Virus record (IMG/VR): IMGVR_UViG_3300049718_000055
Span: 1-64,000 of that record
Direction: 5' to 3' (one strand)
Length of the DNA: 64,000 nucleotides
Origin: a virus
The position numbers and the translations under genes were made by a program. The notes below the pieces were generated by a model, which worked only from the letters and a program-made list of their open reading frames with translations, was not told where the DNA came from and made no database searches. Shown here piece after piece: positions 56,401-63,402 of the stretch (position 1 is the stretch's first letter; each line of letters starts with the position of its first letter).

Positions 56401-57319
56401 TAGAGGGGATAGGATATGGACCTATCGGAAGCCCACTAAACGGCGCTGTGATCGTTGCGGTTGTGGACGCCGGCACGATAACCGAAAGAGAGAGGCTTGA
56501 TATTGACGCCCCAACAGAGTGAGTCTTTGTAAAATCTGCAACAAACCCGGTTGGCGTCACCAAGAGGACTAAAACTGTTTCCTGATTTGATCCTGTATCG
56601 ATGGTCAAATGCTGAAACAAATAGATTGCATTATTGTCTGCGACTGCCGTGGAAACTGGGTACGTCACCTCCTGAATCCCAATTGCCTTCACCGCAGAGG
56701 AAAGATTCGTGTTTACATAGGTTTCGATTGAATCGCTGCTTGTTGCTGAAAACGTGTATGGCGTCGTGTCGCTCACATAGTCGTCAAGTACGACAAGCGT
56801 CGTTGGAGATTGAGACTGAGCGGTGACCGGGAACTGTGGAGGAAAAATTCCTCCCTGCTGGGGAGCAGAGAATGTTCCGTCGTCCTTCCAAAAACCGTTT
56901 GAATCCGAGAAAAACGCACTCACGGTGCTCGTAAAATCAGTATTAGAGAACGATTGAATCGAACATGGGTTTCCGCTGAATGACGTGGATATTTTTGTGA
57001 ATGCGCCCGGAGTAAGCGCCCCCCGGCGCCATAGAGACCCGTCTGCCGTCACGCAGTATCTTGCGTATGCTCCGGCGAGTTGCCCGAGCTTGAAGAGACT
57101 GACACATTTTCCTGATAGCGGGTAGACCTCCCCACCCAACACGCCAGTGCTGTTTACGATTACGCTGCCCAATTTTTGGGCATAGGCTCCTTCCGCCAAC
57201 TCTTCGACGTTGCACTCGTTTAGCAGACCTTGGGGGTCCACGAGGTCATCTACCTGACGGGCAAAGATTCCCTTGCTTTTGAACAGCAAAACACTCTCGG
57301 CATAGTGCGGATCGGGCAT
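53483..57319 (-). CDS. Large tail-tip or spike-type protein
   Basis: 1278 residues, beta-rich. FARQVDDLVDPQGLLNECNV near the start, several fibronectin/jelly-roll-like stretches in 250-860, then QYVGEANNIIISTPDDYITA and KGNIMVSCIKSGWWMVPPDS as in a propeller-like domain, and a C-terminal EDFILWPDSNLWYKVQCQGR. No enzyme motif seen. ATG chosen at 57319 because it is 6 bases after TATTCT with no ribosome-binding site; a GTG two codons earlier is possible. Single-gene transcript ended by the 53385 terminator. Confidence 0.7.
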   Translation of the reverse strand: MPDPHYAESVLLFKSKGIFARQVDDLVDPQGLLNECNVEELAEGAYAQKLGSVIVNSTGVLGGEVYPLSGKCVSLFKLGQLAGAYARYCVTADGSLWRRGALTPGAFTKISTSFSGNPCSIQSFSNTDFTSTVSAFFSDSNGFWKDDGTFSAPQQGGIFPPQFPVTAQSQSPTTLVVLDDYVSDTTPYTFSATSSDSIETYVNTNLSSAVKAIGIQEVTYPVSTAVADNNAIYLFQHLTIDTGSNQETVLVLLVTPTGFVADFTKTHSVGASISSLSLSVIVPASTTATITAPFSGLPIGPYPIPSSETVSDNQSDYIGLYMFVSDQTQIQSITLSFDCGDGSFESDYFYKVISQGPLQELTTLATSSASGTSSVTTLLTEAVLEDSLSLYGNGAGSIGELDTGKNIWTPLLFQLSDFSGAGMADYKDAVYNWSNVNGYQITIVMNDNSSSTIKLSSLVLFGGAGPDTLGGVAYDYVATFLNDVDGTESNPSPIMTNQNPPNHTNWVYPRRQPVLLKINTKTYGPAGQLQDGQIGYLRIYRRGGTYGDNFRRIDEIPISIEGGGIVQYTDTAPDYLIAGADMVSFTNDVPVPSLLPVPVNTTLNAAIVGTLQVSPSITGSNPVGSTWVNPTNATSSSLYTSVSAPASQGIGALQGDFSLPSIPLTATITGIKVSFDAYTSVLGPKMTASINIPGAALPAEISLTLAPQTYVFGGSGNLWGTTITPAIVNADFTQTLVGGDNLGSSAATVYVNNLVVTIYYTLPDIPVGSVVTINPASMANISVRQQVLLGNPTAQANNFETVVVLTVGVSSFTAFVQNYHAAGEQVQASIKVGQPVYGMVIAFNKAWYWGDPNNPSTLYFSTGNAPQYVGEANNIIISTPDDYITAVVPFKGNIMVSCIKSGWWMVPPDSPAKQAPYPTSCAHGCVAPFGYVATEEMIAYQAADGLRAFTGGESVYMSLQVEFLFQGVGSTPIVEADQTKLSQTVASYWNSMVFFSYIGTDGNRHRLVYHAQYKRFRNDDVDAQCLMLEADTNQLLYGDSNGLVHIDRQNLPYDQVSSGGVLAAGPIAINLQTAYSFQSSPANQKQYNAIVVDCNLGGQTLTVNALFNDGAITVPLGTISNSTRGKINLPLLNGLGQQAYKISLQIVGNLSTFAYLYQAAVEALVLPRTRKTFDTYKINISEASSKFARDVFWIYSAGAPIIVNVFYDDNPTAGFTFVMPQAGGFRNPLRTRLPAISFRTLRMVGTSTEDFILWPDSNLWYKVQCQGRGYEKVLFVEP

Positions 57320-57331
57320 GACCACAGAATA
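57317..57331 (-). promoter_or_regulatory. Promoter -10 TATTCT directly before ATG
   Basis: TATTCT (57331-57326), GTGGTC, ATG 57319. Confidence 0.55.
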
Positions 57332-57355
57332 CCGCTGTCTAAGCTGTAGATGCCA

Positions 57356-57478
57356 CTATTTTCCCCACATAAACCGAAACCCGTTCAAAACGCCCAGAAC
57401 AAACAGCAGACTAACTGCCATCAAAAAGTATTCCTGCCATTCGAATTTTAGGTTTCTCTTTGCGTTCCTGTGTCGCAT
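57356..57478 (-). CDS. 40-residue membrane peptide
   Basis: MRHRNAKRNLKFEWQEYFLM then SLLFVLGVLNGFRFM, a basic start and one membrane helix. AGGAGGCGTG precedes the ATG, which overlaps the upstream stop (TGATG). Confidence 0.55.
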   Translation of the reverse strand: MRHRNAKRNLKFEWQEYFLMAVSLLFVLGVLNGFRFMWGK

Positions 57479-57657
57479 CACGCCTCCTGCCGAACCAGCG
57501 GCCTTCTGGACGCTTCCCGCATCCGCCTGATGATCTCGTTCAAACATTCCTCTTCCCGGCGCTTCGCGTAGTTGTTTCCCTCGTCCAAAGCCGCAGACTC
57601 CAACGATTCCGTCCACTCGTTGAATAAATCATTGTTGCTGATCTTCTGAAGGTTCAC
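57478..57657 (-). CDS. 59-residue helical protein
   Basis: NLQKISNNDLFNEWTESLES, charged helices rich in Glu/Arg. Start GTG 57657 after GGAGAGTAAGAC. Confidence 0.5.
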   Translation of the reverse strand: MNLQKISNNDLFNEWTESLESAALDEGNNYAKRREEECLNEIIRRMREASRRPLVRQEA

Positions 57658-57660
57658 GTC

Positions 57661-58083
57661 TTACTCTCCGGTCCAGAGCTTCTCAAGCACTTCCTTGACC
57701 CCAAGCATCACCATCCCGTAAGGGGTTCTATAAATCCCCCCTTTACCTGGACGCAAAAATTCCGAGAAATCCTGCTCAAGTAAATGGCCGTTCGCGGATC
57801 TTATCTGCTCAAGCGCCCTGCCTGCCATCATCAAGTTCTGCTTGCGGTGGTATTCTTGATTTTCTTGACTCTCCATCTCCCTTTCCAGTTCATCCTCGAA
57901 GTCTTGGCCGATGATTCGTTCGAGGATAGACATAGCAGCATTCATGCGCTTATGAATAAATTCCTCTTCAGGGTCATTCTCCGGCTGTCTCGTGATTCCT
58001 GCGTAGGTTTGCATGGCCCTCTCCAAGTGCGGTTTAACGAATTGGATATACTCTCTGGTTCCGCAAATAACGTCCGGTTGCAT
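57661..58083 (-). CDS. Hypothetical protein, 140 residues
   Basis: Helical, with EEEFIHKRMNAAMSILERII and a C-terminal GIYRTPYGMVMLGVKEVLEK. The ribosome-binding site TTTGGAGTAACC is the right arm of a dispersed palindrome (58089-58103). Confidence 0.55.
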   Translation of the reverse strand: MQPDVICGTREYIQFVKPHLERAMQTYAGITRQPENDPEEEFIHKRMNAAMSILERIIGQDFEDELEREMESQENQEYHRKQNLMMAGRALEQIRSANGHLLEQDFSEFLRPGKGGIYRTPYGMVMLGVKEVLEKLWTGE

Positions 58084-58105
58084 GGTTACTCCAAATTTTG
58101 GAATC

Positions 58106-58570
58106 CTACAATTGCTTGAGGCTAATCTTGCCGCCGTTTTTATCGATGAGCTTCGCCTGATTCAAAGCGGCCACCACGTTCGTCACTGTTCGAGTAGCGC
58201 ATCCAAGGATGATGCGAAGTTGGGTTTGGTTCATCTCTCCATGAACCATCAAGGCGTCGATTGCCCTTGCCGTCGCGCCCCCGAGCCTCTGCTTCCACTG
58301 CTCCCATGCGGCGCTATTTCGAGGACTTGCCGCGCTGGTTGAAGTCCCATCCGAAACACCCATCGACTCGATCTCACCAAACACCTGCCTGAGTGCTTGA
58401 TAAAGTGGGTTGAGGGCACTGCGCAATTCACGAACCCCATCCTCAACCGAATTCGCCCTTCCTTGCTCAACCAGACGAGCCGATTCACTTTCCCGTAGTT
58501 GAGATTTCAATCGGATAATCGTTTCGTCGCGGTCGTCAACCGCACCTTCAAGCAGTAGTGGTCGCAGCAC
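58106..58570 (-). CDS. Coiled-coil protein with C-terminal HTH
   Basis: 154 residues. Residues 15-40 are coiled coil; residues 100-150 (AIDALMVHGEMNQTQLRIIL then TRTVTNVVAALNQAKLIDKN) form a winged helix-turn-helix as in MarR/IclR-type domains. Likely a regulator. Start GTG after AGGAGGATCAA. Confidence 0.6.
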   Translation of the reverse strand: MLRPLLLEGAVDDRDETIIRLKSQLRESESARLVEQGRANSVEDGVRELRSALNPLYQALRQVFGEIESMGVSDGTSTSAASPRNSAAWEQWKQRLGGATARAIDALMVHGEMNQTQLRIILGCATRTVTNVVAALNQAKLIDKNGGKISLKQL

Positions 58571-59165
58571 TTGATCCTCCTGTCAACTTCGCCCGGAATG
58601 CTCCGAGGGTTTGCGTAAGAATCGCCGGAGCCCCAACCCTCTCAAGGCCGCGGATATAAGAGAAGGCTAGCCGTAGAGCGCATAGATTCAGCCGCGCCTC
58701 GCTGTATTGGTCAATCCCCATCACAAATTCGTGAGCGTGAGCGTGAGATCCGGTAATCCAGTTCTTTGCTTGAGTCCGCCATTCTGCTAGGCGCTTGAAT
58801 GCTTCTGGGTCGCCACCATCAGAATTATCGGGATGCACCTTACGAGCTTTTAGTTTGAAAGCAGAGTCAATTTCGCCAAAGGTCGGCATGGGCGTTTCCA
58901 GCCCTAATCCCTGCTGCCAACCAAAGTCTTCTTTCTTCATCGTCCACCATACCGCCACTCCAGGGTCCAGACGATCATCCCCGGTACGGGTTATTAGAAT
59001 CGAGGTAGCTCCCATTTTGTCCAGTTCGCCGGCAAGCATGTTCTGGTACTCTTGACGAGTTTTCTTCCAAGCGTGCTGCGGACGGCGTTCCCTGATGCGG
59101 GTCCGCTCACAACCATCCGGCCAGCGCAGTTTCAGTTCTTCTGCTACTTCAATCTTCTTCGCCAT
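58548..59165 (-). CDS. DnaJ-domain protein
   Basis: 205 residues. Residues about 95-140, PTFGEIDSAFKLKARKVHPD then NSDGGDPEAFKRLAEWRTQA, contain the HPD loop of J domains, which stimulate Hsp70 ATPase. The N-terminal part (RRPQHAWKKTRQEYQNMLAG) and the C-terminal helices are not recognised. Could recruit host DnaK. AAGGAGATGAAG precedes ATG 59165. Confidence 0.75.
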   Translation of the reverse strand: MAKKIEVAEELKLRWPDGCERTRIRERRPQHAWKKTRQEYQNMLAGELDKMGATSILITRTGDDRLDPGVAVWWTMKKEDFGWQQGLGLETPMPTFGEIDSAFKLKARKVHPDNSDGGDPEAFKRLAEWRTQAKNWITGSHAHAHEFVMGIDQYSEARLNLCALRLAFSYIRGLERVGAPAILTQTLGAFRAKLTGGSSAATTTA

Positions 59166-59334
59166 CTTCATCTCCTTCGGTAAACCGCTCACCGCATTCC
59201 AAACATTCGTACACAGCGTTTCCGTCATCGTCCTCGCCAAGAGATTCTAGTTCGTCGCTGCCGCATTCAGGACACACAACGGTTTCTTCTATCTCTTCGT
59301 CGTCGTAAAATTCGTCGTCAAGGTCTTCAGGCAT
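59149..59334 (-). CDS. Acidic zinc-ribbon protein
   Basis: 61 residues: VVCPECGSDELESLGEDDDG then YECLECGERF, a classic four-Cys ribbon with strongly acidic flanks. AAGGATAGCC precedes the ATG. Confidence 0.65.
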   Translation of the reverse strand: MPEDLDDEFYDDEEIEETVVCPECGSDELESLGEDDDGNAVYECLECGERFTEGDEDGEED

Positions 59335-60088
59335 GGCTATCCTTCCCGAGAAGGTGAGCTTCGTGCATCATGCGAAAGAACTCCATGCCTCGATCATCAG
59401 AACTTTTGTCTAGAACAGAATAGGTTGTCGCAAATCCGCACGAACAAACAACCGCCCTAGATGAACCGATATTGTTTGAGAACACTTCCTGACGGCATTC
59501 TGGTACGGATGGTTGCGGCATAACTTTTATGCGTGGGTAAAACTCCCCAACCTTCGGTTGCTCAGGGTCAGATTCAGTGAATTGCTGTATGCGGGTTACG
59601 CTGTGAATAAGGACTGCACCTGATTCCTGTTTCAGAAGAGTGCATTTGTAGGCTCCACCAGGAGTATAGATGGTGACGACTTCCGGCGCAGCTTCCGGCT
59701 CTGGGGCAAGGTACATCCGGCGAACCGTTTCGATAGCCTCACTAGACGCCAATCCCCACCACCCTGGACTTGAAACAAGACTCAATGCTAAAGCAACTAG
59801 CTTTTTGTCCTGCCAGAGGATGAAGGCTTCGAGAGCCTTGGGGAGTTTCTGCGCGATGATATGGACAATCACCGGACTATCGTGATAGACCCCATTAGAA
59901 GGTTGCAGAAACGCTTCCTTCGCCACCTTCAACCCCTCTTCAGGTACTGCGTAGTGTTGCTCGGTCATCACTGTCTCCCTCATTTCTTTTGCGTTGCAAG
60001 GCGAACTGTATTTTCCTTGACCCCGCCGCCGCATCTTCTCTTTGAATCCAGGCGGGCATTTCACATAACCTTTAAACACTCTTCCCAT
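59327..60088 (-). CDS. Hypothetical protein, partial paralog of the 18385-19032 gene
   Basis: 253 residues. N-terminal basic segment (GFKEKMRRRGQGKYSSPC), then a helical region ending ETVRRMYLAPEPEAAPEVV that resembles the 215-residue protein at 18385-19032, then a beta region VTIYTPGGAYKCTLLKQESG and a C-terminal CSCGFATTYSV metal-like site. GGAGGAATTCTG precedes the ATG. Confidence 0.6.
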   Translation of the reverse strand: MGRVFKGYVKCPPGFKEKMRRRGQGKYSSPCNAKEMRETVMTEQHYAVPEEGLKVAKEAFLQPSNGVYHDSPVIVHIIAQKLPKALEAFILWQDKKLVALALSLVSSPGWWGLASSEAIETVRRMYLAPEPEAAPEVVTIYTPGGAYKCTLLKQESGAVLIHSVTRIQQFTESDPEQPKVGEFYPRIKVMPQPSVPECRQEVFSNNIGSSRAVVCSCGFATTYSVLDKSSDDRGMEFFRMMHEAHLLGKDSHA

Positions 60089-60110
60089 CAGAATTCCTCC
60101 AGTTCCACTC

Positions 60111-60254
60111 TCATGGCCTACTCCATCCTCTCGCTCGTGACTTGTGACTTCGAGAATTACTCTTGTGATGCCTTCGAGGAGTACCGCACTGCGTAGCCGC
60201 GAAGAACAGTCCTATAACAACCACAACGGCAATCACTACTCCCAGTGCGTTCAA
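60111..60254 (-). CDS. 47-residue membrane peptide
   Basis: NALGVVIAVVVVIGLFFAAT is one membrane helix, then a His/Arg/Ser-rich tail. Starts TTG 60254 after GGAGGAAC. Confidence 0.5.
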   Translation of the reverse strand: MNALGVVIAVVVVIGLFFAATQCGTPRRHHKSNSRSHKSRARGWSRP

Positions 60255-60451
60255 AGTTCCTCCAGTTCTACGGTAGCCACCTTGAACCGCTTCCCGGCGT
60301 TGGGACAAGAAATGTCGGTAGGATGCGGATAATAGCGGCCCGTTCCTTCAATCCTTGCGTTCTTTGATGTTGCCCACATCTCAACTCCGCATCCTTCGCA
60401 ACAAATGGAGCGCGGGTACGCCGTCGCCTTCCCTGCCTTGTCCTCTGCCAT
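60251..60451 (-). CDS. Small zinc-binding protein
   Basis: 66 residues: SICCEGCGVEMWATSKNARI and DISCPNAGKRF give three or four Cys ligands. GGAGACCGTG precedes ATG 60451. Confidence 0.55.
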   Translation of the reverse strand: MAEDKAGKATAYPRSICCEGCGVEMWATSKNARIEGTGRYYPHPTDISCPNAGKRFKVATVELEEL

Positions 60452-60555
60452 CACGGTCTCCGTTTATGGCGGAACTTTTTCTTGCCGCCATTAGAACTCA
60501 AAAACATTCCAACGAAAAACAACGCGAGTAGTCCCACAAAAATCCATCTAGCCAT
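60451..60555 (-). CDS. 34-residue membrane peptide
   Basis: MARWIFVGLLALFFVGMFLS then a basic tail. GAGGAGAGTTGAAGTG precedes the ATG; the stop overlaps the next ATG (TGATG). Confidence 0.5.
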   Translation of the reverse strand: MARWIFVGLLALFFVGMFLSSNGGKKKFRHKRRP

Positions 60556-60591
60556 CACTTCAACTCTCCTCTCCCAATCCGGCAGACCGGC

Positions 60592-60894
60592 CTACTTCTC
60601 CCTCACCCACCAGCAGTTCTCAACATTGTCCCGAAGATGCGTACCTGCGGCATTCAACACAAACCGCGAATCCAGCGTTCCAGGCGCCACAATCTCCAAG
60701 GACCGCGACCGGTTGCGAGAATCCTTCAGCAAACCCTTCTCCTTCAGATGCCCGATATGCTTGGAAACCGTTGCTAATGATTTCAGCCCGAGTCCGTCCG
60801 CAATTTCATCGAACGATGGAGAGTAGCGATTTGTCTCAATGAACCCCTTTATGAAGTCGAGAACTCGTCTTTGACTCTTCGTGACAGCCGCCAT
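60592..60894 (-). CDS. LexA-like DNA-binding domain protein
   Basis: 100 residues. AVTKSQRRVLDFIKGFIETN, SPSFDEIADGLGLKSLATVS and KHIGHLKEKGLLKDSRNRSR reproduce the winged-helix N-terminal domain of LexA, but the autoprotease domain is absent. It could occupy SOS-type operators without being cleaved. GTGGAGGGGAATAA precedes the ATG. Confidence 0.8.
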   Translation of the reverse strand: MAAVTKSQRRVLDFIKGFIETNRYSPSFDEIADGLGLKSLATVSKHIGHLKEKGLLKDSRNRSRSLEIVAPGTLDSRFVLNAAGTHLRDNVENCWWVREK

Positions 60895-60914
60895 TTATTC
60901 CCCTCCACTTGATT

Positions 60915-60942
60915 AGCGTACCACGTTGGCAGTTTCCGTCAA
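60915..60942 (-). promoter_or_regulatory. Promoter TTGACG-N16-TACGCT
   Basis: TTGACG at 60942-60937 (overlapping the stop of the upstream gene) and TACGCT at 60920-60915. The spacer contains ACTGCCAACGTGG, a relative of the GCCTACATG motif. Confidence 0.6.
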
Positions 60943-61217
60943 GGGGTAGAGGTTTTCAAATCTTCATCGGACCAAATTTTCACCCTCCCGCAAGGCATAG
61001 TGAAACTCTTCGGGTCTGATACGGACTTCTCTACGTTCACTAAAGCCCATGCCGCACAATGCTTACACTCGATCTTCCATGAACCTTTGTCGGGAGCCTG
61101 CGGGAGTTCTACTGTACAGGAATCTCCCGAGCATACTGAAGCCGCTGGAGGAAAACCCCTCCAACTCTTGCGTTCTTTCGCGTTCTCTGGAATAAAGAAG
61201 AGATAGTGTTCGCTCAT
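60939..61217 (-). CDS. Zinc-binding hypothetical protein
   Basis: 92 residues: MSEHYLFFIPENAKERKSWR, then CSGDSCTVEL and WKIECKHCAAWALVNVEKS, two Cys pairs. Palindrome at 61223-61237 lies just upstream; its GGAA may serve as a weak ribosome-binding site. Confidence 0.55.
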   Translation of the reverse strand: MSEHYLFFIPENAKERKSWRGFPPAASVCSGDSCTVELPQAPDKGSWKIECKHCAAWALVNVEKSVSDPKSFTMPCGRVKIWSDEDLKTSTP

Positions 61218-61237
61218 AGATTTTCCAAACTTTGGAA

Positions 61238-61969
61238 TCAGCCCTTCGGGAATTCCTTCCACTCGCGGCCGTCGAGCAGCGGAGAATGAACCAGCTTACC
61301 GTTGACCTTCATCTGCTTCAGAAAATAAGGAACGCCGGCCGCAGAGCATTGGTCTCTCAGTGAACGGAAAGCATTATCGTCCACGTCACGCGAACCGACG
61401 CCGCTCTCACAACCTCCAATCACCCAATTTATCCCAGTTGGAGGATGGAGCCAAGATTCAACGTGGATCTCTTCGAGAAGAGGCTCTGCGCTAATTCCGT
61501 GGACCACCGCTGGAATTCTCGTGATAAGAGGTATCCTCTTGTTCGCAGATTCTTGATTCTCCGTGGAAGTCATCAACCACACATTCTCATAGCCGCCACC
61601 CCAGTCCGGCGGCAAGCAATCCGCAATCCTCTCAGCCCTCTTCGTGCAAAGCTGGTAGATGAACTGCGGAGTCCGCCGCATAATATCCCACGCTTCCTCT
61701 CTCCACGGGTCCGCTTCCTCGATAAAGAAGTCAGACCATGAATCAACGAAAATGTACTTGATGTCGGGATATTTCTCAGTGTTCTTCGCCCACCGCAGAG
61801 GCGCGTTAAATGTGACCGGGTTTGATCGCACGACCACGTTCGGATTCTGTCCGTAGCGCGTCTTCTCCGAAAACATATAGCAGTTCTTGCAGCCGGCGCT
61901 TACCTTGTGGCATCCCTGCCAGCAATTCCAAGTTGCGTCGGTCCACGCGATTCCAGTTTTGCTTCCCAT
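61238..61969 (-). CDS. DUF5131 (phage Gp37/Gp68-type) protein
   Basis: 243 residues. IAWTDATWNCWQGCHKVSAG then CKNCYMF gives a Cys cluster like radical-SAM-type sites; FVDSWSDFFIEEADPWREEA and GGCESGVGSRDVD also fit the DUF5131 family of phage proteins. Enzymatic role unknown. GGAGGGTAATTCT precedes the ATG. Confidence 0.8.
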   Translation of the reverse strand: MGSKTGIAWTDATWNCWQGCHKVSAGCKNCYMFSEKTRYGQNPNVVVRSNPVTFNAPLRWAKNTEKYPDIKYIFVDSWSDFFIEEADPWREEAWDIMRRTPQFIYQLCTKRAERIADCLPPDWGGGYENVWLMTSTENQESANKRIPLITRIPAVVHGISAEPLLEEIHVESWLHPPTGINWVIGGCESGVGSRDVDDNAFRSLRDQCSAAGVPYFLKQMKVNGKLVHSPLLDGREWKEFPKG

Positions 61970-61973
61970 AGAA

Positions 61974-62774
61974 TTACCCTCCGTTTTCCAAAGTTTGGAG
62001 TTCGCGCGGATCTGTACCTTTTACGTGCGAGAGAGTTCCATCTTCAGATCTCGTCCACTGACGCGCTTCATTGATGTCCATTTTCTTACTGACCTCAGTG
62101 TGCAAGTCGCATCCAATCGAGTCTGCAATCACACTCAAGCAAATAGCCACGTCCGCCAATTCTTCCTTAGCGTGTCCATGATTCCCGCAATAAAGATCAA
62201 CCTCAAGCTCGTCTAGTTCTTTCCGTAGACGCCTCAACCTATCCATAGGGAAACCTCCGCCATCGTTTTTCTTGTACCAAGTTCCAATACGGCGTTGCTC
62301 TGCCGAACGAAGACGGGGAGAGGTCTTATTCAACTGGCTTCGGATTTCTCCCAAGTCTGCTGTGACTAAATCAGCCATCTTCACCATGAGGTCCGGTTCT
62401 CTCATTCCAGGGATGTAGACATACACGTGGCAGTTTGCGCCTACAGCCCAGCCCATTTCCATCGAAGCACTAGGACCGCACGGCATGACCATCACGCAAG
62501 CGTCTGCCTGTTCGAGAGCATCCATGTCTCGATGAAAACCCTCAATAGCTCGTGGATTTTTCAGGCCATCAATGTACTTCTGAATATCACTCGGCCATTT
62601 CTGCCAATCAGGATCAATCTCCGACCAGTGGAATCCTCCCGGCCCGTGGATTCCTTCACCCCAACCGTCACCATCTTCTTTGAAGTCATAGACTCTGTGA
62701 CCGTCTTTTCTTAGAACCTTTACAACCTCTGGCTGGAAATCATTTCTCCAAGAACTCGCAACGTAAATGTTCAT
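61974..62774 (-). CDS. Nucleoside deoxyribosyltransferase-like/MazG-like fusion
   Basis: 266 residues. Residues 1-140 read as a nucleoside 2-deoxyribosyltransferase fold: MNIYVASSWRNDF, then DMDALEQADACVMVMPCGPS and MEMGWAVGAN, with the S-x-x-x-E-x-G-x-A-x-G catalytic pattern. Residues about 185-250 (DRLRRLRKELDELEVDLYCG then KEELADVAICLSVIADSIGC) match MazG-like nucleotide pyrophosphohydrolases. Suggests base exchange coupled to nucleotide hydrolysis, for nucleotide-pool control or modified bases. GGAGGGATA precedes the ATG. The C-terminus QTLENGG is encoded by a dispersed palindrome. Confidence 0.75.
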   Translation of the reverse strand: MNIYVASSWRNDFQPEVVKVLRKDGHRVYDFKEDGDGWGEGIHGPGGFHWSEIDPDWQKWPSDIQKYIDGLKNPRAIEGFHRDMDALEQADACVMVMPCGPSASMEMGWAVGANCHVYVYIPGMREPDLMVKMADLVTADLGEIRSQLNKTSPRLRSAEQRRIGTWYKKNDGGGFPMDRLRRLRKELDELEVDLYCGNHGHAKEELADVAICLSVIADSIGCDLHTEVSKKMDINEARQWTRSEDGTLSHVKGTDPRELQTLENGG

Positions 62775-62840
62775 TATCCCTCCATATTAGGAATCTTACC
62801 ATGTTGGCAGATATTTATGTGAGGGGTCTTTTCCATCTAC

Positions 62841-62890
62841 AAAAAAGAATAAAAGTCCCCACTGACCGCTCGTACTTTGAGCGGACAGTG
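62841..62890 (-). terminator. Large hairpin with T-rich 3' flank
   Basis: CACTG-A-CCGCTC and GAGCGG-A-CAGTG pair around a 7-base loop; the minus strand continues GGGACTTTTATTCTTTTTTG. Probable 3' end of a minus-strand transcript. Confidence 0.7.
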
Positions 62891-63190
62891 AACAAGCCGT
62901 AGGCGCGTTAGACACACTTCGTCCTTGGGGAACAATACCCCAAAACAGAAAATTCAAGCCGAGAATGCCTACGCCTATGCGTGAACGATATTCATCGCTC
63001 CGTCGCACCGTACCGAGCTCTCGCCCCCCGCGTTTTCGCCGGAGCGTAGGTCTTCCCTACGGGTAATGCGGTCCAAGTCGCCACCAAAACCATTTGACTC
63101 AGCATCCTTGCTCGTGCTTTTGGATTGAATTGAGGATTTGGGGCGAAAATACGCGCCGTCGATCTTCTTTTCCTAAGCGAACTAAGAATA
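62891..63190 (-). ncRNA. Structured intergenic region, possible ncRNA
   Basis: No convincing gene over 400 bases. CGTAGGC (about 62900) and GCCTACG (about 62968) enclose a TTGGGG/CCCCAA hairpin. A promoter candidate TTGTAT-N16-TATATT reads leftward from about 63220 and the hairpin at 62890 could end the RNA. Not a recognised tmRNA, 6S or RNase P RNA. Confidence 0.35.
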
Positions 63191-63203
63191 TACATAAAAC
63201 CGC

Positions 63204-63231
63204 TTGCAATACAACAGAATTCTGATAATCT
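63204..63231 (+). promoter_or_regulatory. Promoter TTGCAA-N16-TAATCT with TG extension
   Basis: TTGCAA 63204-63209, TGA then TAATCT 63226-63231. A CAGAATTCTG palindrome (about 63215-63224) in the spacer is a candidate operator shared with the divergent minus promoter. Confidence 0.6.
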
Positions 63232-63237
63232 GATGAT

Positions 63238-63372
63238 GTGGGCGGATGGCCAGACCGTCCTCGCGTCTCTCTTCGATTCCTAAGCAGCTTCGCCCTGTAG
63301 ACGCCGCCCACACCTTTTACCTCGTTGCTCCAACCTATCCTCCAAGCCCCGGCCCCACCGGGGCTCTTTTTT
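63238..63372 (+). ncRNA. Small structured RNA with tRNA-like stem and anti-SD stretch
   Basis: GTGGGCG (63238-63244) pairs with CGCCCAC (63305-63311) followed by ACC. Inside are GATGG-CCAGA-CCGTC and a GCGTCT/AGACGC stem. An unpaired pyrimidine stretch with TATCCTCC (about 63336-63343) is complementary to GGAGGATA-type ribosome-binding sites, and a strong terminator ends the unit. No reading frame of note. Confidence 0.55.
63346..63372 (+). terminator. Intrinsic terminator of the small RNA
   Basis: GCCCCGG-CCCCA-CCGGGGC then TCTTTTTT. Confidence 0.92.
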
Positions 63373-63402
63373 GCCTGTTTTCCACAAATTCTCAATCCGT
63401 GA

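Noticed and set aside
57168-57186. Another copy of the dispersed palindrome (TGCCCAATTTTTGGGCA)
   Set aside because: It is a palindrome of similar form inside the tail gene, but the arms are GCCCAA/TTGGGC rather than TTCCAAA/TTTGGAA.
62796-63195. Two minus-strand frames of about 70 codons
   Set aside because: One starts upstream of the candidate -10 box, neither has a ribosome-binding site, and the stretch is dominated by stems.
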